The position numbers were made by a program, and so were the translations under genes. Shown here in pieces: positions 8,676 to 17,765 of a DNA stretch of 64,000 nucleotides. The stretch's first letter is position 1; each line of letters starts with the position of its first letter. This DNA comes from Halococcus sediminicola (GTDB lineage: Archaea; Halobacteriota; Halobacteria; Halobacteriales; Halococcaceae): NCBI RefSeq assembly GCF_000755245.1, contig NZ_BBMP01000001.1, positions 1 through 64,000 of the forward strand, written 5' to 3'. The notes under the pieces were generated by a model, which did no database searches, was not told the origin of the DNA, and saw nothing but the letters and a program-made list of their open reading frames with translations.

Positions 8676-9845
8676 TCAACCCTTGTTAGGATTGTTTTGT
8701 TGATCAGCTTCTTCGAAGGCGTTGGTCATCTGGTCGGCAAGGTCACCGGCTTCGATATGCGAGTAGTGCTCGCGAACGACCTCTTCGGAGTTGTCGAGTG
8801 CTCGCGCAGCGGCTGCATGGCCTGACGTACGGACGAGAACCTCGCCAGCACCGCGCCGGGCACCATGAGGCATGAGATATCCTTCGTCGTCATCGAGTTC
8901 GATACCTGCTTCCTCACAGAGTCGTTTGAGAACGTGCCGTCCTGCATCGGTTGTTATCGATGGCGGTTCGATGTCGTACTCAACACAGACCTCGATTAAT
9001 GAACGGTCGGTGCGCATCTCCTCAATCTCCATGTCGGTGTATCCACGACTGTCCAGCTCGTCGGTCACCCGTTGGGAAAGCGTTGGGCGATGAAACGAGG
9101 GAAAGACTGGCCAGCTTTCGCTCGGTGCGTCGAGAACCTTCTGGTACATCTGAAGCGGATGGATCACCGGGTTGGGAAGACCTCGATCGTCGAGACGCTG
9201 CTTTTTGGCGAAGACCGTCGCATAGCGATCTTCGAGGTGGACGTCTTCCCACCGAAGCCCCTGTCGTCGTTCATCACCCCGATCTCGCAGTATCTCCGCA
9301 CCACGCACGCCAGAGTACGAGAGGAGATAGACCAATGCCCGGTCGCGACAGGCTTTGATCGCTGCTTCTCGGTCTTCACCAATGTCGTCGATCGCCGCGC
9401 TCGCTTGCTCGTCGACGAAGCTGGTGAGTTGCTGGCGGTCCTCAGCTGACCAGGCTTGCTGGTCGCCGCTCTTGTGACCTCCACCGTCGGGAATGGGCTC
9501 GGTCGCGTTGCGCCGCTGGGCGACGTTCTCGGCGAGATGACCTTCGCGGACGGCCCAGCCACAGAACGCAGATACGTACGCGTAGTAGGTACGCACAGTG
9601 CCCGCGGTCCAGCCCTGACGCGTGAGGTGGCGCGCGTACTCGCGAAGGTGGCTTGAACCCAACTCATCAAACGTTGTCGGACTGTCCTCATGCTTGACGA
9701 GGAAGTCAACGAAGCGATCGAGTTCCCGACTCGCGTCCTCTCGGTAGTTGCCGCTCTCGCCACTCTGGCCTTTGCCCTTGTCCGTCAGGAAGTCCTCGAT
9801 AACTGCATCAATCGACACCACGCTACACGCCACCGTCAAATCCAT
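8676..9845 (-). CDS. Tyrosine recombinase/phage integrase family protein
   Basis: The 389-residue protein has an N-terminal SAM-like core-binding domain (about residues 15-120, with LREYARHLTRQGWTAGTVRTYYAYVSAF) and a C-terminal catalytic domain. Visible catalytic residues are Arg in YSGVRGAEIL, His-x-x-Arg in PHGARRGAG and the nucleophile Tyr in EEVVREHYSHIE. It is complete and looks functional. Its upstream region (9860-9969) shares a 110-bp repeat with the region upstream of the second cobT at 46.5 kb. Whether it serves an integrated element or a chromosomal resolution role is not clear; no att site against a tRNA was found. Confidence 0.88.
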   Translation of the reverse strand: MDLTVACSVVSIDAVIEDFLTDKGKGQSGESGNYREDASRELDRFVDFLVKHEDSPTTFDELGSSHLREYARHLTRQGWTAGTVRTYYAYVSAFCGWAVREGHLAENVAQRRNATEPIPDGGGHKSGDQQAWSAEDRQQLTSFVDEQASAAIDDIGEDREAAIKACRDRALVYLLSYSGVRGAEILRDRGDERRQGLRWEDVHLEDRYATVFAKKQRLDDRGLPNPVIHPLQMYQKVLDAPSESWPVFPSFHRPTLSQRVTDELDSRGYTDMEIEEMRTDRSLIEVCVEYDIEPPSITTDAGRHVLKRLCEEAGIELDDDEGYLMPHGARRGAGEVLVRTSGHAAAARALDNSEEVVREHYSHIEAGDLADQMTNAFEEADQQNNPNKG

Positions 9846-9859
9846 CCGATTGATGGCTA

Positions 9860-9969
9860 TTCTCGGGACGAGTAACCGAGATCCTGGGCCGTGGCATTGT
9901 GTTCACCGTGGGTAAGGGCGGGGAGTGAATAAGTCTACGTGCCCTTAATTCGGTAAGCACGAATAAACA
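9860..9969. repeat. 110-bp intergenic repeat, copy A (upstream of integrase)
   Basis: Begins TTCTCGGGACGAGTAACC and ends with GTAAGCACGAATAAA. About three quarters of positions match 46505-46618, with conserved blocks TTCTCGGG, AGTAACCG, CTGGG, GTGGCA, AGGGCGGGG, ACGTG and TAAGCACGA.TAAA. It lies just before the integrase start. The rest of the gap to 10152 is AT-rich and no gene is seen in it. Confidence 0.7.
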
Positions 9970-10152
9970 GCAAATTCGCCAATTCATGCGATTACAACGC
10001 TTTCAGCCACTTATTCTCGAAGAGTCTTTCTTACTCTTTTGTGAATCACCATCTCAAAATGTCATTGTTGGTTTGACAATGGCGACACGATAATACTTAT
10101 CAAATGACCCAAGCGTCGTTCCTAACTTGTTAATGCAAGTCTATAACTCTTT

Positions 10153-11052
10153 TCAGACGTAGTCTCCACGGGCTTCGTATACGGACGGGTCATCATTGTA
10201 CTTCCGAGCGATATCCTCTAGTGTGCTGAATTCGGCGTTTTCGTGGTCTTTGACGTAGCTGATGAAGTCTTCGAGGTGTGTAATCATGTGAGGGAGTCCA
10301 TGGAGATCAGGATGGATAGTGAACGTGTAGACGCCAGCACCACGGCGATTATAGAGATAATCGAACTGCCGTTTGTAGTATTGTTCGTACATCATCTCTG
10401 GGTCCTTGTAGCCGGCGTGGTAGAGCGGCTGTTTGATGAACAGCATTGCGGGGATATCATCTCGATACCAGCTAATAGGGATTTCCACGACGTCGGTTTC
10501 TTCACCAAATTCGTATGGTGTCGTCCACGAATCGGGATCTTGGTCGTAGTTAATTTTCTCCCAACTATCGCCCTTGCGCATGTAGCCAGGCTCGAACTCT
10601 CGCTCCATGAGGCTGCTATCGTAGAGGAAGTCGTACTTCTCGACGAGATCCGGCGTATTCTCGCTAAACTCCCACCAACTTGCCCGGTGGCCGACTGGTT
10701 TCTCGCCAGTCACATCTTCAACGAGGTCGATAGACAACTGGAGAATTTCGTCTTCCTGCTCGCGTGAGAGATCGGTTGGGTTCTCGTGAGAGTAGCCGTG
10801 GACGCCAATTTCGTGACCAGCGTCGGCAACCGCTTGAACTTCCTCGCGGAAGGTCTCGATAGTGTGCCCCGGAATGTACCACGAAGTGTCGATACCTTCA
10901 TCTTCGAATAGTTGGAGCATGCGCGGGATTCCCTCATGACCGGCTGAGAGTCCGCGTGAGAGGTCCGCGGGCGAATCTTCGCCGCCGTACGACCCCAGCC
11001 AACCGGCAACACAGTCCGCATCGACACCAATTGCTACGTCAATATCGCCCAT
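10153..11052 (-). CDS. Polysaccharide deacetylase family protein, PgdA/PuuE-like
   Basis: The 299-residue protein is a NodB-fold metal amidohydrolase: VAIGVDADCVAGWLGSYG near the N-terminus (metal-binding Asp pair), VHGYSHENPTDLSREQ (the HxxxH zinc motif) at about 84-99, and HPDLHGLPHMI in the C-terminal part. It has no signal peptide, so it acts in the cytoplasm. Cytoplasmic members of this subfamily include allantoinase-like PuuE and cyclic imidases rather than cell-wall deacetylases. The neighbours (asparaginase, hydantoinase B remnant) support amide or imide nitrogen catabolism. Substrate is an inference. Confidence 0.8.
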   Translation of the reverse strand: MGDIDVAIGVDADCVAGWLGSYGGEDSPADLSRGLSAGHEGIPRMLQLFEDEGIDTSWYIPGHTIETFREEVQAVADAGHEIGVHGYSHENPTDLSREQEDEILQLSIDLVEDVTGEKPVGHRASWWEFSENTPDLVEKYDFLYDSSLMEREFEPGYMRKGDSWEKINYDQDPDSWTTPYEFGEETDVVEIPISWYRDDIPAMLFIKQPLYHAGYKDPEMMYEQYYKRQFDYLYNRRGAGVYTFTIHPDLHGLPHMITHLEDFISYVKDHENAEFSTLEDIARKYNDDPSVYEARGDYV

Positions 11053-11157
11053 TGATTGTCACCACACCACTGCTTCACGCGTTCGAGTGATAGCCGTAGT
11101 CGTCATCGCAAATGTTGCTGGTATCTGCGCCCGTGTGGCAGAGTGTATTGCTGTTCA

Positions 11158-12144
11158 TCAGTTATCAGTCTCGAACGCTTCGCGGAGGGTGGTGAAGTCG
11201 TCTGTCCCGAATTCCTCGATAAGCAGCATCAACTTCAAGCGTGCTTTGTGTGCGGGGAGGTCGCCACCGTTGATAACGCCATGCAAGCGGAGCGTCTTTC
11301 CACCACCGGGGGTTCCATACACGGGCGCGACTGCTCCGCCCTGACAACGCGAGGTAATAACCACAGGGACATTCGCTTCGAGGGCCTCGTCGATGGCATC
11401 ACCGAGCGCACTCGTCGTATTCCCGAGGCCGGTCCCCTCAACGACGATGCCATCGACACCCGCTTCGAGAGCACTATTCAGTTGCCGTGCACCGACGCCG
11501 ATTCCTGTTTTCACCACTGGAACATCGGCTGATGTCGCGGTGACACTGATCGAGTCAGACCGACTTCCTGGGTCGCGATGCACGCGTACGTCATCGCGAG
11601 TGAACCGGGCGACTGGACATTTGTCGGGCGACACAAACGCCGAGAGGTCGCTCGTGTGTCCTTTTGTGACGTCACATGCGGCGTGCAATTCCTCGTCAAA
11701 GGCGATATAGACGCCCCCCGCGCCGTGGAACCGCTCGTGACTCGCTGCCCGCACCGCCGTGAGGAGGTTGTTTGGGCCGTCGGGACTCGTCTCGTCCGAA
11801 CGGCGTTGGGAACCCGTGAAGACCACTGGCTCGCTGAGATCAAGCACGAGGTCCAGATAGTAGGCGGACTCTTCCATGGTGTCCGTGCCGTGGGTGATGA
11901 CGACGCCATCGGCCCCGTCGTCAATAGTAGTACGAGTCTGCTCAGCCAGCGCTGTGAGCGACTCAATACCCATGTCGAAACTGGGTGTCTGCACTACTCC
12001 CGCTGCCTCGATGTCAGCGTACGATTCAAGTTCCGGAACCACGGCGATGAGGTCTGCGCCGCTCTTGCTCGGCGTGGCGCCATCCTCGGCAGGTGTACTT
12101 GCGATTGTCCCACCAGTACTCAGCACGGTGATTGATGCCGACAT
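11158..12144 (-). CDS. L-asparaginase
   Basis: The 328-residue protein hydrolyses asparagine to aspartate and ammonia. It begins ITVLSTGGTIAST, the first active-site threonine motif, and has VITHGTDTMEESAYYLDL, the second, at about residues 82-99. SQRRSDETSPDGPNNLL and the C-terminal VVITSRCQGGAV complete the fold. No signal peptide is present, so it is cytoplasmic. It is transcribed leftwards, divergent from eutB, with 105 bases to the deacetylase gene and no strong terminator between them. Confidence 0.92.
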   Translation of the reverse strand: MSASITVLSTGGTIASTPAEDGATPSKSGADLIAVVPELESYADIEAAGVVQTPSFDMGIESLTALAEQTRTTIDDGADGVVITHGTDTMEESAYYLDLVLDLSEPVVFTGSQRRSDETSPDGPNNLLTAVRAASHERFHGAGGVYIAFDEELHAACDVTKGHTSDLSAFVSPDKCPVARFTRDDVRVHRDPGSRSDSISVTATSADVPVVKTGIGVGARQLNSALEAGVDGIVVEGTGLGNTTSALGDAIDEALEANVPVVITSRCQGGAVAPVYGTPGGGKTLRLHGVINGGDLPAHKARLKLMLLIEEFGTDDFTTLREAFETDN

Positions 12145-12299
12145 TCATAACACGGTGACCGCGCTTCACCGATAGCCTTTCCGGGCAGATTTCGGAGGAT
12201 ATCGCTCATGAGGATGCTAATCATACTTGAGATTAGTTCATAATTGAGACTGTTTATTCATATTTAGAGACGGTTCTTGCTTGAGGAATACATGGAGAA

Positions 12300-12498
12300 G
12301 AGACTGTCTGGTTAAGGCAGATTGGCTGATTCCGGTGGGTAAGGGACTGCGTTTTGAGAATTGAAACCATGAACTGAAACGACCACTGGTGAGTCAGAGA
12401 AACGATCAGCGGCTTAATCAGCAATCCTCGTTCGAACTCGAAGCAATTCTCCGGACAGCTGCGCTCACTCGTTCGAAATCGCTTATCTATACAGTGCT
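12300..12498. mobile_element. MITE related to the IS6 element, older copy, 199 bp
   Basis: The left end (12300-12316) reads as the IS6/MITE terminus with three changes (ACTGTCTGGTTAAG), and the right end CTTATCTATACAGTGCT matches in inverted orientation. The interior shares blocks with the 31.0-kb MITE, such as a shared GATCAGYGGC core. Flanks ATGGAGAA and ATGAGAAT are only a decayed duplication. It encodes nothing. It ends about 150 bases before the eutB start and extends the eutB frame with a spurious upstream start at 12499. Confidence 0.8.
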
Positions 12499-12540
12499 AT
12501 GAGAATTTCATCCACTTCAGATGACTATGTTAGGAGTGCG

Positions 12541-12648
12541 TACCTGGCTAAAGGCCAGGTAACGCAAATAAACTTGAACAACAACAAGAGAACATTGGTA
12601 AATGTTAGCAAACATTTAGATTGTAGCACTACAAATCCCACTGTGTCC
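12541..12648 (+). promoter_or_regulatory. eutB promoter with two palindromic operator candidates
   Basis: TACCTGG-N7-CCAGGTA (12541-12561) and AAATGTT-AGCA-AACATTT (12600-12617) are both perfect inverted repeats. The second overlaps the TATA-like CATTTAGA about 32 bases before the eutB ATG at 12649, so a regulator bound there would block or position TBP. No regulator gene is adjacent. Confidence 0.5.
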
Positions 12649-14010
12649 ATGGCAATTACATCAGCAGTTGGCGACGAGCGATACGAATTCGACTCGTTCC
12701 GGACACTGCTCGCCAAAGCCAATGAGCAGAAATCAGGCGACGAACTCGCCGGTATCGCCGCTCGCTCGGAGGCCGAGCGCGTCGCTGCGAAGGACGCGCT
12801 GAGCCGCGTCACGCTCCGCGAACTCCGCGAAAACCCTGTCGTTCCCGTTGCGGACGATGAGGTGACGCGCGTCATCCAAGATGCCATCGAGGAATCGTCC
12901 TACGAACACATCGCCGACTGGACTGTTGCCGACCTTCGGGAGTTCTTGGTCGATTCGACGACCCGTGACGATGACATCCGTGAGATTCGAGCCGGGTTGA
13001 CGAGCGAGATGATCGCAGCCGTGACGAAACTCATGTCGAACATGGACTTAGTGCTCGTCGCCTCGAAGATGACCGTGACCGCCCGCTGTAACACGACCAT
13101 CGGCGAGCCGGGAACGCTCTCGTTCCGACTGCAGCCGAACGATCCGACGGACGACACCCAAAACATGCTCGATGCGATCCGCGAGGGACTCTCGTATGGG
13201 GCGGGCGACGCGCTCATTGGCGTCAACCCGGTCGCGGATGACGTCGCCAACACGATGGCGATTCTCGAAGCGACGGCGGAGTTCATCGAGGAGTGGAACG
13301 TGCCGACCCAGAACTGCTGTCTCTCGCACATCACTACCCAAATGGACGCCGTTCGTGACGGAGCGCCGGCGGACCTGCTGTTCCAGAGCCTCGCCGGGAC
13401 CGAGGCTGGCAACGAAGAGTTCGGCGTTGATGTCGCCCTCCTCGACGAGGCACACGACCTCGGGCAACGCCGCTGTCGTTCGTCGGGACCGAACGTTATG
13501 TACTTCGAGACCGGCCAAGGATCGGAGCTTTCGGGCGACGCACATGAGGAGGTAGACCAGCTGACGCTCGAATCCCGCTGCTACGGGCTGGCGAAGCGCT
13601 ATGACCCGTTCATCGTCAACACGGTCGTCGGATTCATCGGTCCCGAATATCTCTACGACGGACGGCAGGTGATTCGCGCCGGATTGGAAGACGTGTTCAT
13701 GGGAAAACTTCACGGGATATCGATGGGTATTGACGCCTGCTATACGAACCACATTCAAGCGGATCAGAACGACATCGAGAATCTCGCCGTGTTGCTCGCG
13801 GCGGCGGGGACGAACTACTTCATCACCGTCCCAATGGGCGACGATGTGATGCTTAACTACCAGTCGAACAGCTTTCACGACGCGGCGGCCCTTCGGGAAA
13901 TTTTCGATCTCGATCCAATCGAGTCGTTCGCCGAGTGGCTCGACGAGATGGAGCTGTTCGAAAACGGCCGGCCGACCGAGCGCGCCGGCGACCCGACGGT
14001 GTTCACATGA
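12649..14010 (+). CDS. eutB: Ethanolamine ammonia-lyase large subunit
   Basis: EutB is the catalytic subunit of the adenosylcobalamin-dependent lyase that turns ethanolamine into acetaldehyde and ammonia. From the ATG at 12649 the protein is 453 residues, the same as the enterobacterial enzyme. It matches along its whole length, for example LLAKANEQKSGDELAGIAA, TTIGEPGTLSFRLQPND, YFETGQGSELS, RYDPFIVNTVVGFIGPEYL and MGDDVMLNYQ. The frame extends upstream to 12499, but that part is unrelated and begins at the MITE edge. It overlaps eutC by an ATGA. No shell (eutM/N/L/S) genes are nearby, so acetaldehyde is handled without a compartment. Confidence 0.97.
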   Translation: MAITSAVGDERYEFDSFRTLLAKANEQKSGDELAGIAARSEAERVAAKDALSRVTLRELRENPVVPVADDEVTRVIQDAIEESSYEHIADWTVADLREFLVDSTTRDDDIREIRAGLTSEMIAAVTKLMSNMDLVLVASKMTVTARCNTTIGEPGTLSFRLQPNDPTDDTQNMLDAIREGLSYGAGDALIGVNPVADDVANTMAILEATAEFIEEWNVPTQNCCLSHITTQMDAVRDGAPADLLFQSLAGTEAGNEEFGVDVALLDEAHDLGQRRCRSSGPNVMYFETGQGSELSGDAHEEVDQLTLESRCYGLAKRYDPFIVNTVVGFIGPEYLYDGRQVIRAGLEDVFMGKLHGISMGIDACYTNHIQADQNDIENLAVLLAAAGTNYFITVPMGDDVMLNYQSNSFHDAAALREIFDLDPIESFAEWLDEMELFENGRPTERAGDPTVFT

Positions 14011-14786
14011 CCCCTCCCGACGACCGTTCGTCATCCGAACGGAACACTACTGAGAACCCGGAAAACGCTGCCGCGCTCGAACGCATCGCCACGCGCACCC
14101 CCTCGCGGCTCGGCGTCGGCCGTGCCGGTCCCCGTCCCCGGACGGACGCGCTGGTGACGTTCCGGTCGGACCACGGGACGGCCCGCGATGCGGTGCTCAC
14201 GCACGTTTCGGGCGAACTGATCGACGACCTTGATCTTGTGAAGATCCGAACACGAGTCGAAGACAAGGAGGAGTATCTCACCCGTCCGGACCTCGGTCGC
14301 GAGATTTCCGAAGAGACGATAAAGCACCTCCATGAGAACTGTCGGCAGAATCCTCAAGTACAGCTCATCGTCGCCGACGGGCTGAGCTCGACCGCCGTCG
14401 AAGCGAACGTTCCGGAGCTGTTGCCCATCTGTATGGACGGGTTGGCGGATCGGGAACTGGATGTCGGGACGCTCATCTTCGTCGAATACGGGCGCGTGGA
14501 CGTGATGGACGCCGTTGGCGAGGAACTCGATGCGGACTGCTGTGTTGTCCTCATCGGTGAGCGTCCCGGTCTCGCCACGGCCGCGAGCCTGAGCGCGTAC
14601 ATGGTCTACGGCCCGAAGCGCGGCACGCCCACCTCGAAGAAATCGGTCATCTCGAACATTCATGCTGACGGACTGCCTCCGGTCGAGGCTGGCGCGGAGA
14701 TTGCCGACCTCGTGGCCGAGATGTGTGACAAGGAGCGTAGCGGGCTCGAACTCCGCGAGGACGAGCGCGAGTTCGTCACCGAGTGA
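14007..14786 (+). CDS. eutC: Ethanolamine ammonia-lyase small subunit
   Basis: EutC binds the adenosylcobalamin cofactor together with EutB. The 259-residue protein has TPSRLGVGRAGPRPRTDALVTF after a short acidic tail, then VADGLSSTAVEANV, VGTLIFVEYGRVDVMDAVG and ERPGLATAASLSAYMVYGP, all conserved in the family. The start is the ATG of the ATGA overlap with eutB, chosen over the longer frame beginning at 13935 because that part lies inside eutB. Translational coupling ensures equal subunit supply. Confidence 0.96.
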   Translation: MTPPDDRSSSERNTTENPENAAALERIATRTPSRLGVGRAGPRPRTDALVTFRSDHGTARDAVLTHVSGELIDDLDLVKIRTRVEDKEEYLTRPDLGREISEETIKHLHENCRQNPQVQLIVADGLSSTAVEANVPELLPICMDGLADRELDVGTLIFVEYGRVDVMDAVGEELDADCCVVLIGERPGLATAASLSAYMVYGPKRGTPTSKKSVISNIHADGLPPVEAGAEIADLVAEMCDKERSGLELREDEREFVTE

Positions 14787-14871
14787 AAGATTTCGTTTCC
14801 CAGACCGTTACTGAGGAATCGACAGACGATAACTAAATCAGACGGCCGTGCCGACGTTACACGAGAGACCG

Positions 14872-16290
14872 ATGAGCGAGAGACGACTCACCAGCATCGG
14901 CATCGACATCGGCACAACGACGACGCAGGTGCTCCTGAGCGAGTTGACGGTCGGCACCGCAGGCCACGCCGGTGCGGACAAGCTGGTGGTCACAGATCGT
15001 GAAATCCTCCATCGAGGTGAGATACACCGGACCCGACTGCTCGATGCCGAGACCGTCGACATTGAGGCGACCGCCTCCATCGTGCACGAGGAACTCGCAG
15101 CGGCTGGGGTAGCCCCGAGCGAAATCGACACGGGGGCGGTCATCGTAACCGGCGAGACGGCCCACAAGGACAACGCCGAACCGCTCGTGCACCGACTGGC
15201 AATCGACAGCGGCGAGTTCGTTGCGGCGACGGCCGGTGCGGCACTCGAGGCCGTTCTGGCCGGCCGGGGCGCTGGCACGGCGACCCGCGCCATTAAGACG
15301 GAAGCGGTAATTGCGAACGTCGATATCGGCGGCGGAACGACGAACATCGCGGTGTTCGATGCGACCGGCGTTCGTGACACCCGCTGCATCGACGTCGGCG
15401 GGCGGCTGGTCGAGTTCGATGGAGAGGGAACCGTAGCGAAGCTCTCGGAGCCTGCACGGAGTCTCGCCGAGGAACTGGGCCTTTCAATCGACGGCGGAGA
15501 GAACCAGACGTGCGATGACTTCCGGAAGTTGATTGCCGCGATGGCCGACTGTGTTCTCGACACCGCGACTGGCCCGCCGTTCGCTGACCGGACACGAACC
15601 CTTGCCATCGGTTCGTTGCCGACGGAGACGGTCCAGTTGGACGGCGTCGTTTTCACCGGTGGCGTCGGGCGGCTGGTCAATACACCGGACGAGGCGGCGG
15701 ATGCGTATGGCGACGCTGGTTCGCTACTGGCTGCTGCCGTCCGCGATCGGGCGGCCGCTCTTCCGGTGCTCCAGCCCGAAGAGGACGTTCGGGCGACCGT
15801 TATTGGGGCCGGGACACAGACGATGCGGCTGAGCGGTCGTACGCTCGCAGTCGACGCATCGCTGTTGCCCCTCCGCAACCTCCCCGTCATCGGAGCGCTT
15901 GATCTCGGAAACATCTGTCGTGAGATGCTTTTCGATCGATTCGACGACGCCGTTGCGACGGCCGAGGAAAGACATGGCCCCGGTGAGCCGTTTGTGCTTT
16001 CCATCGACGACGTCGGGCCTGTGACGTACCAGCGAGTCAAGGACGTTGCGAAGGCGATAGCGGCCGCCTGCGGGGATGCGAACGAAACGGGAATGCCAGT
16101 GGTCGTGCTGACACGACAGAACTGCGCGAAAGCACTCGGACAGACATTGAACAGTCATCTCGATGGCCATCCAATACTTACCATCGACGAGGTCGAGGCT
16201 GACGAGGGCGATTACCTCGATATCGGCTCTCCACTTGCCGATAGCGATACCGTACCGGTGGTCGTGAAGACGTTAGCCTTCGGTGGCTGA
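14872..16290 (+). CDS. eutA: Ethanolamine ammonia-lyase reactivating factor
   Basis: EutA is an ATP-dependent chaperone that ejects damaged cobalamin from the lyase. The 472-residue protein has an actin/Hsp70-like ATPase fold: SIGIDIGTTTTQVLLSEL at the N-terminus (phosphate 1), VIVTGETAHKDNAE, NVDIGGGTTNIAVFD (phosphate 2) near residue 150, and VVFTGGVGRLV. An in-frame GTG lies 24 bases earlier; the ATG at 14872 is preferred because MSERRLTSIGIDIG gives the family-like N-terminus. It follows eutC by 85 bases. Its presence shows the lyase is maintained as a working B12 enzyme. Confidence 0.94.
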   Translation: MSERRLTSIGIDIGTTTTQVLLSELTVGTAGHAGADKLVVTDREILHRGEIHRTRLLDAETVDIEATASIVHEELAAAGVAPSEIDTGAVIVTGETAHKDNAEPLVHRLAIDSGEFVAATAGAALEAVLAGRGAGTATRAIKTEAVIANVDIGGGTTNIAVFDATGVRDTRCIDVGGRLVEFDGEGTVAKLSEPARSLAEELGLSIDGGENQTCDDFRKLIAAMADCVLDTATGPPFADRTRTLAIGSLPTETVQLDGVVFTGGVGRLVNTPDEAADAYGDAGSLLAAAVRDRAAALPVLQPEEDVRATVIGAGTQTMRLSGRTLAVDASLLPLRNLPVIGALDLGNICREMLFDRFDDAVATAEERHGPGEPFVLSIDDVGPVTYQRVKDVAKAIAAACGDANETGMPVVVLTRQNCAKALGQTLNSHLDGHPILTIDEVEADEGDYLDIGSPLADSDTVPVVVKTLAFGG

Positions 16291-16344
16291 CCACGGTGAA
16301 CGGTATCGCCGTACCGTCTCTCGGATCGGTGTCTCCGGGTCGGT

Positions 16345-17577
16345 TCAATCTCCATCAGTACCGTACAGTTCGTTTACCGCCTCGATGTTTGGTGCGATTT
16401 CGGTCGCTGTCCCAGACGCTTCCATTGCGCTCTCAGTGTCTTTCAATCCGTTTCCGGTCACCACGACCACCACCGATTCGTTCTCCTCGATGAGACCTTC
16501 CCGAAGTGCCGTGCGAACGCCGGCGACAGGCGCTGCACCCGCCGGCTCCGCGTAGATGCCCTCAGTGCTTCCGAGCAGCTTCTCCGCGCGCAGAATTTCC
16601 TCATCATCGACCAGAACCGACGAGCCACTGCTCTCGTTCAATGCTCTGAGCGCTTTCACCGTATTTCGAGGCCGACCGACTGCGATGCTGTCGGCGCGCG
16701 TGCTCGCCAGTTCGTCGGCCGAACCGTGCTCGTGGAAGGCGTCGTGGATGGCTGCCGCGCCCTCGGCCTGGACGCCGAGCATTTTCGGAACCTGCTCGAC
16801 GAAGCCCATCTTCCGGAACTCGCGGAAGCCCTTCCATGCACCGTGGATGGTGCAGCCGTCGCCCATCGAGAACACCAGCCAGTCCGGGACGTCGCCACGG
16901 GTCTGCTCGGCGATTTCGTGGCCGACGGTCCGCTTTCCCTCCACTTGGTAGGGATTGATCGCCGCGTTGCGGTTGTACCAGCCGAACTCCTCGGTGGCTT
17001 CCATCGAGAGATCGTAGGCTTCGTCGTACGAGCCGTCGACGGCGAGCACGTCCGCTCCGTAGACGAGCGGCTGGGCGAGCTTTCCCACCGGCGCGTCGCT
17101 CGGAACGAACAGCCGACAGTCCACTCCAGCACGGGCGGCGTAGCCAGCGAGCGACGCCGCAGCGTTGCCCGTTGATGCGCAGGTGACGATGCCACGGCTG
17201 GCGTGCATTGCTTTGGTGACCGAGACACTCGTCGCACGGTCCTTGAGGACGCCGGTCGGATTGCGGCCGTCGTCCTTCACACGCGTTTCGACGCCCAACT
17301 GTTCGCTCAGTCGTGGCGCATCGTACAGTTCCGTGCCACCCTCGCCGAGCGTCACGGGCGTCGCATCGTCGTCGACGGGAAGAAACGCCCGGTACTTCCA
17401 CTGGCTTCGGATGTCGCCATCGAGCGGCTCGTCGAAACGCTCGCGAATTCGGTCGTAATCGTACTGCACTTCGAGGATGCCGCTCACGCCACTATGGTTC
17501 GGACAGGTGTAGCTAACTTGCCCGGGGGCGTATGTCGCCCCACACTGTACACACTCGAGGTTCTTGACGTGCTTCAT
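16345..17577 (-). CDS. thrC: Threonine synthase-like PLP enzyme
   Basis: Fold-type II PLP enzyme of about 410 residues. It has a zinc-ribbon-like start (LECVQCGATY..YTCPNHSG), GRNPTGVLKDRATSVSVTKA with the Schiff-base lysine, TCASTGNAAASLAGYAARAG for cofactor phosphate, and VVTGNGLKD near the end. ATG 17577 is preferred over 17583 because a GGAG sits 7 bases upstream of it. Threonine synthase makes threonine from O-phosphohomoserine. The convergent placement against eutA and upstream divergent permease raise the possibility of a related catabolic lyase, but motifs fit threonine synthase well. Confidence 0.82.
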   Translation of the reverse strand: MKHVKNLECVQCGATYAPGQVSYTCPNHSGVSGILEVQYDYDRIRERFDEPLDGDIRSQWKYRAFLPVDDDATPVTLGEGGTELYDAPRLSEQLGVETRVKDDGRNPTGVLKDRATSVSVTKAMHASRGIVTCASTGNAAASLAGYAARAGVDCRLFVPSDAPVGKLAQPLVYGADVLAVDGSYDEAYDLSMEATEEFGWYNRNAAINPYQVEGKRTVGHEIAEQTRGDVPDWLVFSMGDGCTIHGAWKGFREFRKMGFVEQVPKMLGVQAEGAAAIHDAFHEHGSADELASTRADSIAVGRPRNTVKALRALNESSGSSVLVDDEEILRAEKLLGSTEGIYAEPAGAAPVAGVRTALREGLIEENESVVVVVTGNGLKDTESAMEASGTATEIAPNIEAVNELYGTDGD

Positions 17578-17765
17578 CGACATACTCCTTCGAACGAGAA
17601 CTATCGATAAATAACGTCCACCCTGATATCCGATGCGACCGGCGTTTGTGTCGGTTTTGGGTGGGGAACAAAATCTGCTGATAACCTTCTCAAAACCACG
17701 AGAAATCAAAGATTCCACCTGATTATTTATACTAGGTATGACAACAGCACGGCACGAGGTATCAC

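Noticed and set aside
8676-9845. att site against a tRNA for the tyrosine recombinase
   Set aside because: No tRNA or tRNA 3' fragment lies next to the integrase, and neither tRNA in the window has a partial copy nearby.
12499-12648. N-terminal extension of eutB starting at 12499
   Set aside because: The extra 50 residues match no EutB, begin at the MITE edge and cover the palindromic promoter; the protein from 12649 has the exact family length.
14838-16040. 400-residue minus-strand frame opposite eutA
   Set aside because: Ser/Ala/Arg-rich antisense shadow of a well-supported gene; no family motif.
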